Positions 35,458 through 44,690 of a stretch of 64,000 nt of DNA are shown in pieces (position 1 is the stretch's first letter; each line of letters starts with the position of its first letter). The notes beneath the pieces are model-generated. The model searched no databases. It was not told where the DNA came from and saw nothing but the letters and a program-made list of their open reading frames with translations. The stretch comes from Gammaproteobacteria bacterium (GTDB taxonomy: Bacteria; Pseudomonadota; Gammaproteobacteria; Steroidobacterales; Steroidobacteraceae): contig JAQGOG010000048.1 of NCBI GenBank assembly GCA_028293765.1, positions 1 to 64,000 on the forward strand, in the 5' to 3' direction. The translations under genes were made by a program, and so were the position numbers.

Positions 35458-35859
35458 GTGAGTTCAAAAAAATCCAACTATTTGTCCGCATTTCGTGTGG
35501 GGTTCGTCGTCATGGGTATCGCTGTGTCGAACTCTGCGCTGCTCGTCGCCGGGGAGGTGACGCTATCCGATGACGGAATTCCAACAGTCAAGGTGGACTA
35601 CTCCGGGATGGATCTATCGACCAACACGGGGGCTACTCTGCTATATCATCAGCTTATGCATGCCGCTGCACAGGTATGCAGCAGATGGGACGGCCGCGAC
35701 CTTTCACTCCTCCCCAAACGGCAAAGGTGCTATGACAAGGCACTTGCGGACGCGGTGAGCGCTGTCAATAAACCATTAGTTGCAGAACTCCACCAAAGGC
35801 AATCCTCCGGGCTTCGCCCAACTCTCGTGGCTTCACGGGTCGTGAAACCGCGTGGTTAA
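35458..35859 (+). CDS. UrcA family protein
   Basis: 133 residues. A signal-peptide-like segment (GFVVMGIAVSNSALLVAG) is followed by the UrcA pattern: VKVDYSGMDLSTNTGATLLYHQL, then AAAQVCSRWDGRDL and RCYDKALADAVSAVNKP. Two conserved Cys probably form a disulfide in the periplasm. A GTG start is chosen because GTAAGGAG lies 7 nt upstream. Function of the family is unknown. Confidence 0.87.
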   Translation: MSSKKSNYLSAFRVGFVVMGIAVSNSALLVAGEVTLSDDGIPTVKVDYSGMDLSTNTGATLLYHQLMHAAAQVCSRWDGRDLSLLPKRQRCYDKALADAVSAVNKPLVAELHQRQSSGLRPTLVASRVVKPRG

Positions 35860-36049
35860 CTGCCGCACTCGAATATGGACAGAGCCATGAGCTGGTTCCG
35901 GTCGGGCGCTAGAAAGGTCGGGAGCCCATTGGATCTCCCGCCCTTGCCCGAGATTCGAGCTTTGTAGCGCCTATCCGATTCGGGTGCCGGCAGTTCCGGG
36001 CGGCACCTTTGCGGACGGGGCGGGCGCCTTGCAACGTTAAGGGTGCCCC

Positions 36050-36373
36050 TCACTCGTCGTCATCATCGTCTTCGTGTCTATGATGCCTGTGGCGATGACG
36101 CTCGTAATCGTCTTCATCTGCGTCATCGACGACCGGTGGGCGATAGTACTCCGGGGGATAGTACCCCGGCGGATAGTAACCTGGGGGATAGTAACCCGGA
36201 CCGTAGTACCTCGGAGGCGGGCGAACATAGACAGGCGTAGGTGAAATGACCACCACGCCCGGCAAGCCAATGCCGACTCCGATCGACCAGTCGTTGGCGC
36301 GGGCGGTCGGTGCGAACGAGCTGGCTACTGCGCCGAGTCCGATCACCGCGGTCAGGGTAGAAAGCGTGCCCAT
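36050..36373 (-). CDS. small secreted Tyr/Pro-repeat protein with His/Asp-rich tail
   Basis: 107 residues from ATG 36371-36373. A signal peptide (LTAVIGLGAVASSFAPTARA) is followed by GVGIGLPGVVVISP and a low-complexity block of tandem GYYPP units (about 36130-36200). The C-terminus is an acidic/His-rich tail (RHRHRHHRHEDDDDDE). Similar PYYG-type secreted proteins are common in beta/gammaproteobacteria and have unknown, probably envelope-related roles; the tail could bind metal ions. Confidence 0.75.
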   Translation of the reverse strand: MGTLSTLTAVIGLGAVASSFAPTARANDWSIGVGIGLPGVVVISPTPVYVRPPPRYYGPGYYPPGYYPPGYYPPEYYRPPVVDDADEDDYERHRHRHHRHEDDDDDE

Positions 36374-36839
36374 GGGAAATATCCTTACACTTGTGCCGCG
36401 AACGAAGAGAATGTCAACAGCCAGACCGAAGTTGCGACGGATGTGCTGCTTCGATCCATCCCACGTGCCTAGTGTCTCTCGACCAGGTTGAACGGTGCAT
36501 GAACGCCTGATTGCTGTAGATGCCGGCGCAGCGGAAGACCAATCCGTTGGGCCGATGCGCGCCTGATGGGGTACAGACCTCGGCAAATGTCAAATCAGCC
36601 GTCGTGCCGCCTTCAGTCCGCTGAGCCAGTCCCGAGCCGGCTGCCGCAGTCCAGGAGTTTGAGCGCCTCAACCAGGCCATCGAAGCAACGAAACTCCAAG
36701 TCCCGAGCGCCGCAGAATATCCGCTCGCAGATGCCGCGAAGGCTCAACACGCATGGAAAACGGGCACGTGCTCGGGAAGATTGTGTTGCGCTGCGCTGAC
36801 CCGGTCCAGGGCGCGGTTTCGAGTCGCGCTGCGACGTAG

Positions 36840-36985
36840 AAGGGGCCGCGCAGCACGTATCTACAACATTGTTGATGATGACCGGCACCCGTTCGTGAGT
36901 GGCTGCCGGCACTTGCCAGTGTGCTGGGCGCCAAGCCCCGAGACGAACGTCGCCTCCGACGCACACTCTGGCGGCTTGCCCTCAG
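36840..36985 (+). pseudogene. fragment of an NAD-dependent epimerase/dehydratase
   Basis: Plus-strand RIYNIVDDD followed, one frame over, by PAPVREWLPALASVLGAKP matches the C-terminal core of NAD-dependent epimerases (usually YNIVDDDPAPVREWLPALA). One missing C after GATGATGAC explains the frameshift. Nothing resembling the Rossmann half is seen upstream. A short relic. Confidence 0.55.
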
Positions 36986-37267
36986 CTACTGGACGAGCCG
37001 GCCCGCCACCGGTACCGCTCACGCTCACGTCCGCTCGAGCGACCGCAACGTTACCATTTCATTACAGCGGTGACACTGTGTTTCGACTGGAGTTCGGCTC
37101 TTCAGAGCCGCTGCCGCATCGCGCCGTGTTTTATTGCGCACCAGCGCGAGGCCCCCCGCGTTGCAAGGCTCCGTATTGGAGCAATCGTGTGCTGACTTGT
37201 CCGCTAAAAGAGACAACACGTCGGGACCTAAGTCCACAAAAAATATCGCCCCTGTGTATTGAGTTTG

Positions 37268-37285
37268 GTTGCGAGTCGTCGCAAC
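37268..37285 (+). promoter_or_regulatory. stable hairpin in the probable leader of the lipid-synthase operon
   Basis: GTTGCGA-GTCG-TCGCAAC, a perfect 7-bp stem with a tetraloop. It ends 182 nt before the chosen start of the megasynthase. No T-run follows, so it is not a standard terminator. It may be an operator, or a leader RNA structure if transcription starts upstream. Confidence 0.35.
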
Positions 37286-37467
37286 AATAGAGCGTGGCCG
37301 TATCAGCGGCCATTCGTTGCAGCGGTGGGTGCGGTCAGCGGGCCGCCATGATGAGCTCGGTTGATGCCAGGGATGCAGATCAGGTCACCACCGCAACCCG
37401 ATCGCAGCTGATGTTTGGTCGGTCGCGTGTCACTCACAATACTAAATGTACGAAAGGGACTTCAGCC

Positions 37468-40400
37468 ATGGCGACAGAGCCTGTTACGCGAAGAACTGTT
37501 GGTGCCAGCCGATTCCGCATGGATGAATGGGCGGGGCACGCTCGGGCCGCGCCGTTTCTAGCCATCACGCCTTTCGAGCGGCCGGACCTGTCTCTGGCGC
37601 GGGCGTTCGAGCGGCACGGCGCCGCAGTGGCTGTCGATGTCGGACGAAACCGCGCACATCACCCGCAGGTTCTCGAAGCGCTCCGTCCGTTGTGTTTGCG
37701 TTCGTGCAGCGGTGCGGTCGGGGTTCGCATCCCCGATCATGTGGCGATTGCGCCCCATCACCTGCCCGCTGAGGTCGGTTTCGTAATACTGACCGCGGGG
37801 GCGCCCCTGGATCAGTGGCTTGATCACTTCTTGATCATCGCCCAAGTGGGTTCCGAGGCCGAGGCCCGCGTGGCGATTGCGGCTGGCGTCTCGGCGCTGA
37901 TCGCGAAGGGTGTGGAAAGTGGCGGTCCCACTGGTCACAGCGGAGCTTTCATTCTGCTGCAACAAATTCTTGCGCTACCGGAGGCGCGCGGGGTTCCAGT
38001 CTGGTGCCAGGGGGGCATGGGCTTGTACACCGCCGCCGCGGCCATTGTGGCCGGAGCCCGCGGCATTGTCCTCGATAGCCAGCTCGCCTTATTGCACGAG
38101 AGCACGCTGCCGGCGCATATCAAAGCCGCGGTGAGCGCGATGGATGGCAGCGAGACGCGGGTGCTCGGTGGTTATCACATCTACAGTCGCCCAGGTACCG
38201 CGGCCGCGCAACACGTCGAGCTCGAACCTCATGCGGTGCGAGCGCTGCTCGGTAACGAATCGCTCCAGGAGCTGTTGCCGATCGGACAGGATGCGGCGCT
38301 AGCTGGTGCCATCGCCGCACAATATCCCACCGTGGAAACGCTGCTGCATGGACTGCGGACGCGCATTGCCGGGCAGATGCGGCAAGCCAAGCACTTGTCG
38401 CCCTTGGCCCAGATGAGTCCACTGGCCCGCGCACATCGCACGCGCTTTCCGATCGCGCAAGGCCCGATGACTCGTGTCAGCGACTCGGCTGACTTTGCAA
38501 TCGCAGTGGCGCAGAACGGTGCACTGCCGTTTCTCGCGTTATCGCTGATGCCAGCGCGTACTGCGCGCAGCCTGCTCGAGCAGACCCGCGGCGGCATCGG
38601 CGAGCATAGCTGGGGAGTCGGTGTGCTCGGCTTCGCGCCGCCGGAAATCCTCAATCCGCAGCTCGAATTGATTCGGGAATTTCGCCCTTCGGTCGTATTG
38701 CTGGCGGGGGGGCGGCCTTCGCAAGCGCGCCCCCTCGCAGAACTCGGGATTCCCGCCTACTTGCACGTTCCCTCGCCAGGTCTGCTGGCCCTGTTTCTCA
38801 AAGATGGCGCACGCCACTTCATTTTCGAAGGTCGCGAATGCGGTGGCCATGTCGGGCCGCGTTATAGCTTCGTGCTGTGGGAACAGCAAATCCAGCAACT
38901 GCTGGCGTTCGACCGTCCCGAAGAGCTGCATGTGTATTTTGCAGGCGGCATCCACGATGCGCGCTCGTCCGCGATGGTTGCCGCGTTTGCGGCGCCGCTC
39001 GCCGCACGCGGGGCAAAAATCGGCGTAATGATGGGCACCGCCTATCTGGCCACGGAAGAAGCGGTGAACACCGGCGCAATCGTTCCGGAGTTTCAGCGTC
39101 AGGTTCTGAGCGCGGTCGAGACCACATTGATCGAAACTGCGCCGGGGCACGCGGTTCGCTGTCTGCCGAGCGGGTTCATCGACACATTCGCCGCCGAGAA
39201 GCGCCGCCTGCAGGAAGAGGGTCTCGGCGCGCAGGAGAATTGGAAGGCGCTCGAAGCTTTTAACGTCGGCCGGCTGCGGGTGGCGAGCAAAGGTCTCAAA
39301 CGGCTCGGCGACGCGCTGCTGACCGTCGATGGCGCCACGCAGGAGCGCGAAGGCATGTACATGATCGGCCAAGCGGCGGCGCTGTGCGTCGAGGCCCAAA
39401 CGATGGCGAGTCTGCATCGGGCTGTCAGCGTCGACTCGACCGTATTGCTCGACGCCTGCCGTGCGCCGCCGTTATCACGCGCCACTGTCAATGAGCCCAT
39501 CGCGATCATCGGCATGGAGTGTATTTTTCCGGGGTCTCCCGATTTGGAGAGCTTCTGGGCCAATATTCTCGAAGGCCGTGACTTGATCACCGAAGTACCC
39601 GCCGAACGTTGGAATGCAGACCTGTACTACCGCAAGGGCTCGGCTGCGCAGAAGGGCAAGACGCCCAGCAAGTGGGGCGGTTTCATCGATGAGATCGGAT
39701 TCGATCCACTGCGGTACGGTATTCCGCCGCAATCGCTCGCGGCGATCGAACCGGCGCAGCTTTTGAGTCTGGAAGTGGCCTGTCGCGCGCTCGCGGATGC
39801 GGGCTACGGTGAGGAACGTCCCTTCGATCGGGACAAGACCTCGGTCATTTTCGGCGCCGAAGCCGGCATGGAGTTGTCCAACGCTTATGCGTTCCGCAAC
39901 AGCTTTGCGCAGTATTGCGGAGAGCTGCCGCCGCAACTCGACGCGGCGTTGCCCGACCTCACGGAAGATTCCTTCCCGGGTGTGTTGGCCAACGTCATCG
40001 CCGGCCGCATCGCAAACCGTCTGGGTCTGGGGGGTGTGAACTATTCAGTGGATGCTGCTTGTGCGAGCTCATTGACCGCCCTGGAGCTCGCGGTAAAGGA
40101 ATTGCGCAGCGGCAGCAGCGACATGGTGCTCGCGGGCGGCGCGGACTTTCATAACGGCATCAATGATTTTCTGATGTTCGCAAGCGTTCAGGCGCTGTCG
40201 CCTTCCGGCCGCTGCCGCTCCTTCGATGCCGACGCCGACGGCGTCTGTCTGGGCGAAGGCACTGGGGTCGTTGTTCTCAAAAGACTGCGCGACGCCGAGA
40301 GTGATGGTGACCGCATCTATGCAGTCATAGACGGCATCGCCGGTTCGAGCGACGGCAAGGGTCTGGGTCTGACCGCGCCGCGCAAGGAGGGTCAGAAGCG

Positions 40401-43400
40401 CGCCCTGGAGCGTGCTTATTGGCAAGCAGGCCAACTCCCGGGCGCCGTGGGACTCGTCGAAGCGCACGGTACGGGCACAGTAGTGGGCGACCGCACCGAA
40501 CTGAAGACGCTAACGGAGATTTACAATGCCGGCGGCGCCGTTGCGGGACAGACGGGATTGGGCTCCGTCAAGAGCCAGATCGGACACACCAAGTGCGCCG
40601 CTGGGATCGCGGGTGTGATCAAGGTTGCCAAAGCGCTATATCACCGTGTTCTGCCGCCCACACAAAACATCAAGACGCCGACGGAGTGGTATCGCCGCGC
40701 GAACAGTCCATTCGTGTTCTATGAGACGCCGCGAGTCTGGTTGGACGAGCACGCGCGCGCCGCGGTGAGCGCCTTCGGATTCGGTGGCACGAATTTCCAT
40801 GCACTTTTGTCGGCGCATACGGCGTCACGCGGCGGCAATCCGCCCGCCTTGCGGCGCTGGCCCGCGGAGTTGTTTGTCTTTCGCGGCCAGGATGCGGCCG
40901 AGGCGCACGGGCAGATGCGGCGTCTGCAGCAGTTCCTGGAAGAATCAACCGCGCCGCTGGTCTTGCGGGATCTCGGGTTTACGGCGAGCGGGTTGGGTGC
41001 AGGCGCAGTTCAATGCGCATTCGTTGCCGAGGATATGAGCGACCTCGCGGTGAGATTGAAGCTCGCGCTGAGCGGTGTGGCAGATTCTCGGATCCAGCGG
41101 CGCGGGGGCGCGAGCGATGGCAAGGTCGCGTTCCTCTTTCCCGGCCAGGGCAGCCAGGTACCAGGAATGCTGCAGGACGTCTTTATCGCGTTTCCGCAGC
41201 TGCGGCCGATTTTGCAATGCGGTCGGGCTTGGCTTGACGAACTGTATCCGTCCACTGCGTACAGCAGCGACGAGCAGCGGGAGCAGCAGCGCACGCTCAC
41301 TGATACGCGTGTCGCGCAGCCCGCGTTGGGAATCGTCGAATATGCGATGGCGACTCTGCTGCAGAGTTGCGGCGTGCGGCCGCAGCAGCTGGCCGGTCAC
41401 AGTTACGGGGAACTCGTCGCGCTGGCAGTGGCGGACACCTTCGACTTGCCGACGCTCCTGCAGCTGAGCCGCCAGCGTGGTGAGGCGATCGTGGCTGCAG
41501 CGGGTTCCGACCCCGGCAAGATGCTTGCCGTGAGTGGCACAACTACAGCCATTGCGGCCGCCCTGCGCGGGGTCGATGGCGTCGTGCTCGCGAATCAGAA
41601 CAGCCCCGCACAGACCGTCATTTCCGGTTCCTCACCGGCGATAGAGGCGGCACTCGTGGCACTGAAGCAGAGTGGTCTTGCGGCAAAGCCCATCGAGGTC
41701 GCGTGCGCTTTCCATTCGCCCGTAGTGGCGCGCGCCAGGGAGTTGTACGCCGATCATCTGCGTGATGTCGGCATGTCTGCACCGCAAGTGCCCGTGTACT
41801 CGAACTCCACGACTAGCCCCTATGGCGCCGATGTGGCCGCGATCAAGGATCAACTCGCCCGACACCTTGTCGAGCCCGTGCGTTTTGTCGAACAGATCGA
41901 GCGCATGTACGCTGACGGCGCGCGTATCTTCGTCGAGGTCGGCCCTGGACGCGTATTGACGGGATTCGTCGAGAAGATCCTCGCCGGCAAATCTCACCAC
42001 ACGGTCGTTACCGACCAGAAGGGCCGGCCCGGTATCGCGCAGTTTCTCGAAGCCCTCGCACGGCTTGCGGTCCTGACGGCAGATGTCGACATGGGCGCTC
42101 TTTATGCCGAGCGGCAGGCCCGCCGCCTCGATCTCGGCGAGCCGTGCAGGCTCGCTCCATCCACCTGGCTGATCAATGGCCAGCGCGCACGGCCTCTGGA
42201 AGGAACGCTGCCGAGCCATGCCGGCAAAGCACTGACCCAACCGGTGAAACTCACCGATGCTTCCATAACGCCTGGCAAAGTAGATGGCCCGCAAGAACGT
42301 GTGTTACTGGATTTCCTCAACAATGTGCGCGAGATGGTCAACGCGCAGCGCGACGTGATGCTGGGCTTTCTAGGTCAAGCAACCTCTGCGAGTAAGGTCG
42401 CGCCGACGCATCCGCCCGTGGTCATCGAAGCGGTGGCGGTCCCGCCGGCAATGGCGAACGCAGAGCGCGCCCTCGCACGGACTACGGACGTAGCGCCCGA
42501 CCGCGAACCCTCCGGCCTCCAGGAGACCCTGCTTGCCATCGTCAGCGGGCGCACGGGGTATCCCGCTGAAATGCTCGATGTGGATCTGGATCTCGAAGCG
42601 GATTTGTCGATCGATTCGATCAAGCGGGTGGAAATCATCGGCGAGCTGTCCGAGCGCCTCGGCTTCAAGGACAAGCTCGGCGCCGATGCCGATGCCCTTC
42701 TGGAGCAGCTGGCGGCTCAAAAAACCTTGCGGGCGGTTTTGGAGTGGCTCTCGCAACAACTCCCCGAGGACCTGTCGACGCCGGCTGTGTCTCTGCCTGG
42801 CAGCGCTCGTCCGTTGAGTGTTGGCCCCTCATCGAGCGCGGTCGATTCATCGAACCGCGAGGTTGCGGTCATAGTGCCAGACATTCAAACCCTGTTGCTG
42901 TCCGTGATCGGTGAGCGCACCGGATACCCGCCCGATGTGCTCGATCTCGATCTGGACCTGGAAGCCGATTTGTCGATCGATTCCATCAAGCGCGTGGAAA
43001 TCGTCGGTGAATTGCTGCAGCAGCTCGGTACCAGGCTAACTGCGGTGGATCGCGATGCCGCGCTGGAAAATCTGGCGGCATTGAAAACCCTGCGTGCCGT
43101 GATCGAGTCGCTGCAGGCGATGACGCGCACCACTGAGCCGGCGACAGCTCCATCCGCCAAGGCTGCCAGCAGTCCGGGTGCCGTTGCCGGAACGATCGCT
43201 CGGCTCCGGCTGCGCAGTGTAGCTATCGATATGCCCGCAGTGCACGCGACTGGGCTGGCCGGCAAACAGTTCCTGATTACTGACGACGGTCGCGGTATTG
43301 CCGAGGAGCTCGCGGCACGCATCGAGCTACAGGGCGCACAGGTGCGTCTCCTGGATTTTGCGGCAGACCTGCCGGCTTCCGGCGATCTGGAGTCGGTCGA

Positions 43401-44688
43401 CGGGCTCATTCACCTGTGGGGCCTGCATGCGGGCCACTGCGACCGTGATCTCGCGCGCTTCTATGATCTGCTACGCCGGATGTTGGTGCACAAGGTGGCG
43501 TATCTGGTGGCTGCGAGCGGATTGAGCGGACGCTACGGTCATTTTCGGGACCCCGCCGCGCCGCTCGACCACCACCGGGGCGCGGGGCTGGCGGGATTGA
43601 TCAAATCGGTCGCCCAAGAGCGGCCGGAGATTCATGCGCGCTGTGTCGATCTCGAGCTGCGGGAGGCACCCCGCGCTCTCGCCGAGTATCTGGAGCTCGA
43701 GCTGCTCAGCAAGGACCGTCTGGTCGAAGTTTGCTACCGCAACGGCAGCCGCCATCGAATGGAGTTGGTGCCGGCAGCGCTGCCGCGGAGACCTGAGGGA
43801 CACAACGTCAAACTCGGTCCGGACAGCGTCGTGTTGCTCACCGGCGGCGCGCGCGGCATCACGGCAGCCTTGTCGCGGTCGCTCGCGAGTGAATACCGCT
43901 GTCGCCTGGAATTCGTGGGGCGCACGTGCCTTGAAACAGCATCTGATAAGCCCGAGTACGCGTCAGCGCGCGATCCGAAGGCGCTGCGGCAACGGGTGCT
44001 CGCGGATAGTCCGGGCCTGGCGCCAGCGGCAGTGGAGAAGCGCTGCGCCCACATCCTTGCAGCGCGCGAGATTCGCCAGACCTTGGATGCAATTTGTGAG
44101 GCCGGCGGACAGGCGAATTACACGCAACTCGACGTGCGCGATATGGACCGCTTCGGCGAATTCGTCGAAGGCTTGTATCGGCGATATGGCCGCATCGACG
44201 GGGTGATTCATGGTGCGGGAGTGGTCGAAGATAAGCTCGTGCGCGATAAAAGCGTCGAAAGCTTCACGCGAGTGTTCGAGACCAAGGTGCGCGGCGCAGT
44301 AACGTTATACAAAGCTTTGCGCGACGATGTGGGGTTCGTGGTGTTCTTTTCCAGTGTGGCCAGCGTGTTTGGCAATCGCGGCCAAGCTGATTATGCCGCG
44401 GCGAACGACATTTTGGACAAGCTGGCGCACGCATTGCAAGCGCGCGTACAGGGGCGCGTCTTGTCGGTCAACTGGGGGCCGTGGGCGGGGAAAGGTATGG
44501 TTTCGCCGGAGTTGGAGCGCGAATACGCGCGCCGCGGCATAGGCCTGATTCCCTTGCATGACGGTGTAGAGGCGCTGTTGCATGAGCTGCGTGAAGGCGA
44601 CCGCGAGGACGTGCAGATCATCATGATGTGCGGTAGCCCCGAGAGTATGAGCGTTCCGCAACTTCGAAGCGTGCACGCAGGTGCGTAA
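37468..44688 (+). CDS. PUFA-synthase-like type I PKS (NMO-NMO-KS-AT-ACP-ACP-KR)
   Basis: 2406 residues. Two nitronate-monooxygenase/PfaD-like TIM-barrel domains come first (about 30-305 and 320-630; ESGGPTGHSG and ECGGHVGPR). Next are KS 675-1110 with Cys865 (DAACASS), His1000 (EAHGTGT) and His1040 (GHTKCAAG); AT 1215-1515 with Ser1312 (GHSYGE); two ACPs with Ser1717 and Ser1839 (both LSIDSIKRVEI, the PUFA-type signature); and KR 1900-2400 with TGGARGI at 2125 and Tyr2309. PfaD-type domains act as enoyl reductases, so chain reduction could be complete once the partner supplies DH. The ATG at 37468 follows AAAGGGA; the frame is open upstream to about 37294. The partner gene starts 2 nt after the stop. 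Confidence 0.93.
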   Translation: MATEPVTRRTVGASRFRMDEWAGHARAAPFLAITPFERPDLSLARAFERHGAAVAVDVGRNRAHHPQVLEALRPLCLRSCSGAVGVRIPDHVAIAPHHLPAEVGFVILTAGAPLDQWLDHFLIIAQVGSEAEARVAIAAGVSALIAKGVESGGPTGHSGAFILLQQILALPEARGVPVWCQGGMGLYTAAAAIVAGARGIVLDSQLALLHESTLPAHIKAAVSAMDGSETRVLGGYHIYSRPGTAAAQHVELEPHAVRALLGNESLQELLPIGQDAALAGAIAAQYPTVETLLHGLRTRIAGQMRQAKHLSPLAQMSPLARAHRTRFPIAQGPMTRVSDSADFAIAVAQNGALPFLALSLMPARTARSLLEQTRGGIGEHSWGVGVLGFAPPEILNPQLELIREFRPSVVLLAGGRPSQARPLAELGIPAYLHVPSPGLLALFLKDGARHFIFEGRECGGHVGPRYSFVLWEQQIQQLLAFDRPEELHVYFAGGIHDARSSAMVAAFAAPLAARGAKIGVMMGTAYLATEEAVNTGAIVPEFQRQVLSAVETTLIETAPGHAVRCLPSGFIDTFAAEKRRLQEEGLGAQENWKALEAFNVGRLRVASKGLKRLGDALLTVDGATQEREGMYMIGQAAALCVEAQTMASLHRAVSVDSTVLLDACRAPPLSRATVNEPIAIIGMECIFPGSPDLESFWANILEGRDLITEVPAERWNADLYYRKGSAAQKGKTPSKWGGFIDEIGFDPLRYGIPPQSLAAIEPAQLLSLEVACRALADAGYGEERPFDRDKTSVIFGAEAGMELSNAYAFRNSFAQYCGELPPQLDAALPDLTEDSFPGVLANVIAGRIANRLGLGGVNYSVDAACASSLTALELAVKELRSGSSDMVLAGGADFHNGINDFLMFASVQALSPSGRCRSFDADADGVCLGEGTGVVVLKRLRDAESDGDRIYAVIDGIAGSSDGKGLGLTAPRKEGQKRALERAYWQAGQLPGAVGLVEAHGTGTVVGDRTELKTLTEIYNAGGAVAGQTGLGSVKSQIGHTKCAAGIAGVIKVAKALYHRVLPPTQNIKTPTEWYRRANSPFVFYETPRVWLDEHARAAVSAFGFGGTNFHALLSAHTASRGGNPPALRRWPAELFVFRGQDAAEAHGQMRRLQQFLEESTAPLVLRDLGFTASGLGAGAVQCAFVAEDMSDLAVRLKLALSGVADSRIQRRGGASDGKVAFLFPGQGSQVPGMLQDVFIAFPQLRPILQCGRAWLDELYPSTAYSSDEQREQQRTLTDTRVAQPALGIVEYAMATLLQSCGVRPQQLAGHSYGELVALAVADTFDLPTLLQLSRQRGEAIVAAAGSDPGKMLAVSGTTTAIAAALRGVDGVVLANQNSPAQTVISGSSPAIEAALVALKQSGLAAKPIEVACAFHSPVVARARELYADHLRDVGMSAPQVPVYSNSTTSPYGADVAAIKDQLARHLVEPVRFVEQIERMYADGARIFVEVGPGRVLTGFVEKILAGKSHHTVVTDQKGRPGIAQFLEALARLAVLTADVDMGALYAERQARRLDLGEPCRLAPSTWLINGQRARPLEGTLPSHAGKALTQPVKLTDASITPGKVDGPQERVLLDFLNNVREMVNAQRDVMLGFLGQATSASKVAPTHPPVVIEAVAVPPAMANAERALARTTDVAPDREPSGLQETLLAIVSGRTGYPAEMLDVDLDLEADLSIDSIKRVEIIGELSERLGFKDKLGADADALLEQLAAQKTLRAVLEWLSQQLPEDLSTPAVSLPGSARPLSVGPSSSAVDSSNREVAVIVPDIQTLLLSVIGERTGYPPDVLDLDLDLEADLSIDSIKRVEIVGELLQQLGTRLTAVDRDAALENLAALKTLRAVIESLQAMTRTTEPATAPSAKAASSPGAVAGTIARLRLRSVAIDMPAVHATGLAGKQFLITDDGRGIAEELAARIELQGAQVRLLDFAADLPASGDLESVDGLIHLWGLHAGHCDRDLARFYDLLRRMLVHKVAYLVAASGLSGRYGHFRDPAAPLDHHRGAGLAGLIKSVAQERPEIHARCVDLELREAPRALAEYLELELLSKDRLVEVCYRNGSRHRMELVPAALPRRPEGHNVKLGPDSVVLLTGGARGITAALSRSLASEYRCRLEFVGRTCLETASDKPEYASARDPKALRQRVLADSPGLAPAAVEKRCAHILAAREIRQTLDAICEAGGQANYTQLDVRDMDRFGEFVEGLYRRYGRIDGVIHGAGVVEDKLVRDKSVESFTRVFETKVRGAVTLYKALRDDVGFVVFFSSVASVFGNRGQADYAAANDILDKLAHALQARVQGRVLSVNWGPWAGKGMVSPELEREYARRGIGLIPLHDGVEALLHELREGDREDVQIIMMCGSPESMSVPQLRSVHAGA

Positions 44689-44690
44689 TC

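Larger units (their letters stand above)
36374..37467. other. 1.1-kb region without an intact gene upstream of the lipid cluster
   Basis: No intact gene recognised. It holds an epimerase-like fragment near 36840-36985 and a hairpin at 37268-37285. Other open frames here lack ribosome binding sites and family resemblance. The promoter of the lipid-synthase operon probably lies between 37000 and 37450. Confidence 0.5.

Noticed and set aside
36781-37290. 169-codon plus-strand ORF upstream of the megasynthase
   Set aside because: Only the RIYNIVDDD part resembles a protein; the rest reads as non-coding and the family match continues in another frame, so I list it as a fragment.
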